Shown here: positions 6,039 through 6,373 of the stretch, in pieces
Layout: each line of letters starts with the position of its first letter
Numbering within the stretch: the first letter of the stretch is position 1
NCBI GenBank assembly: GCA_003157055.1
Contig: PMIG01000270.1
Coordinates: 1 to 6,373, forward strand
Direction of reading: 5' to 3'
Source: Bacteroidales bacterium
GTDB taxonomy: Bacteria; Bacteroidota; Bacteroidia; Bacteroidales; VadinHA17
DNA: 6,373 nucleotides
Position numbers and translations under genes: made by a program
The notes under the pieces: model-generated
The model's input: the letters and a program-made list of their open reading frames with translations, nothing else
Databases searched by the model: none
Told to the model about the DNA's origin: nothing

Positions 6039-6373
6039 AGAATTTTGAAGAGATGGGATTTACTCCCGGTATCCTGAAAGCAATCAGTGCGCTTGGCTTT
6101 GAACAACCTATGCCAGTTCAGGAAAATGTAATCCCATTAATGCTTGGCGACGATTGTGATATTATTGCTCTGGCTCAGACCGGAACAGGCAAAACAGCCG
6201 CATTCGGGCTACCGCTTGTACAGACTACAGACACCGAAACAAATGAAACACAGGCTCTGATCCTATGCCCTACAAGGGAATTATGCATGCAGATTACCAG
6301 TGACCTGGCCGATTACTCAAGGTTTATGGGTAAGCTGAAGATCCTTGCAGTATATGGCGGTGCAAGCATAGAT
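6035..6373 (+). CDS. deaD: DEAD-box ATP-dependent RNA helicase, N-terminal part (DeaD/CsdA-like)
   Basis: The first 113 residues of a DEAD-box RNA helicase are present; the gene leaves the window on the right. Visible parts of RecA-like domain 1 are the Q motif (Phe4 upstream, then GFEQPMPVQ at 21-29 with invariant Gln29, for adenine recognition), motif I AQTGTGKT at 47-54 (Lys53 and Thr54 binding ATP phosphates), motif Ia PTREL at 79-83, and the GG of motif Ib at 108-109 in VYGGASID. The DEAD and SAT motifs and domain 2 lie beyond the edge. Stretches such as ILCPTRELCMQITSDLADYS resemble the Bacteroidetes DeaD/CsdA-like enzymes, which unwind structured RNA in ribosome assembly and cold adaptation. 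RhlE is the alternative until the C-terminus is seen, so the gene symbol is less certain than the family. The start is fixed by the Q-motif spacing. No Shine-Dalgarno sequence precedes it; A/T-rich sequence does. Confidence 0.93.
   Translation, partial: MKNFEEMGFTPGILKAISALGFEQPMPVQENVIPLMLGDDCDIIALAQTGTGKTAAFGLPLVQTTDTETNETQALILCPTRELCMQITSDLADYSRFMGKLKILAVYGGASID

Overview
The window looks like chromosomal DNA from a member of the Bacteroidetes (Bacteroidota), probably an environmental Bacteroidales-like lineage. The reasons are: start codons lack a recognisable Shine-Dalgarno sequence and follow A/T-rich stretches; two exact matches to the Bacteroidetes -7 promoter element TAnnTTTG lie upstream of genes; and the encoded proteins (a very large secreted TPR protein, an FtsE without FtsX beside it, an unusual polysaccharide-deacetylase-like protein paired with a FemAB/GNAT-type acyltransferase, and a DeaD-type helicase) resemble families common in that phylum. 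Assignment below phylum is a guess.

Layout. Bases 1-2705 (minus strand) hold the first ~901 codons of a large exported tetratricopeptide-repeat protein whose C-terminus lies beyond the left edge. A 228-base A/T-rich divergent spacer (2706-2933) follows, with weak promoter-like sequences and a 13-bp palindrome. ftsE (2934-3650, plus strand) comes next. It ends 20 bases before the stop codon of a convergent minus-strand pair. That junction carries three tandem 9-bp units, each containing an in-frame stop codon, and an inverted repeat that may act as a short bidirectional terminator. The convergent pair is a polysaccharide-deacetylase-like gene (4573-5877) followed by an acyltransferase gene (3671-4576). 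They overlap by the 4 bases ATGA and almost certainly form one transcription unit. A second divergent spacer (5878-6034) has -7 elements facing in opposite directions 13 bases apart. It ends at a DEAD-box RNA helicase gene that leaves the right edge after 113 codons.

How the genes may work together. The first three plus-strand and minus-strand units have envelope themes: an exported protein-interaction scaffold, the ATPase of the FtsEX divisome/peptidoglycan-remodelling complex, and a probable two-enzyme module acting on a glycan or its nitrogen groups. The helicase is an unrelated RNA-metabolism gene that shares only the divergent control region. I see no CRISPR array, tRNA, rRNA, transposase or attachment site. 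I found no convincing undescribed system. The most distinctive items are the deacetylase/acyltransferase pair with its non-canonical NodB-like motifs, the face-to-face promoters, a possible 26-codon upstream ORF coupled to the helicase start, and the tandem stop-codon repeat after ftsE.
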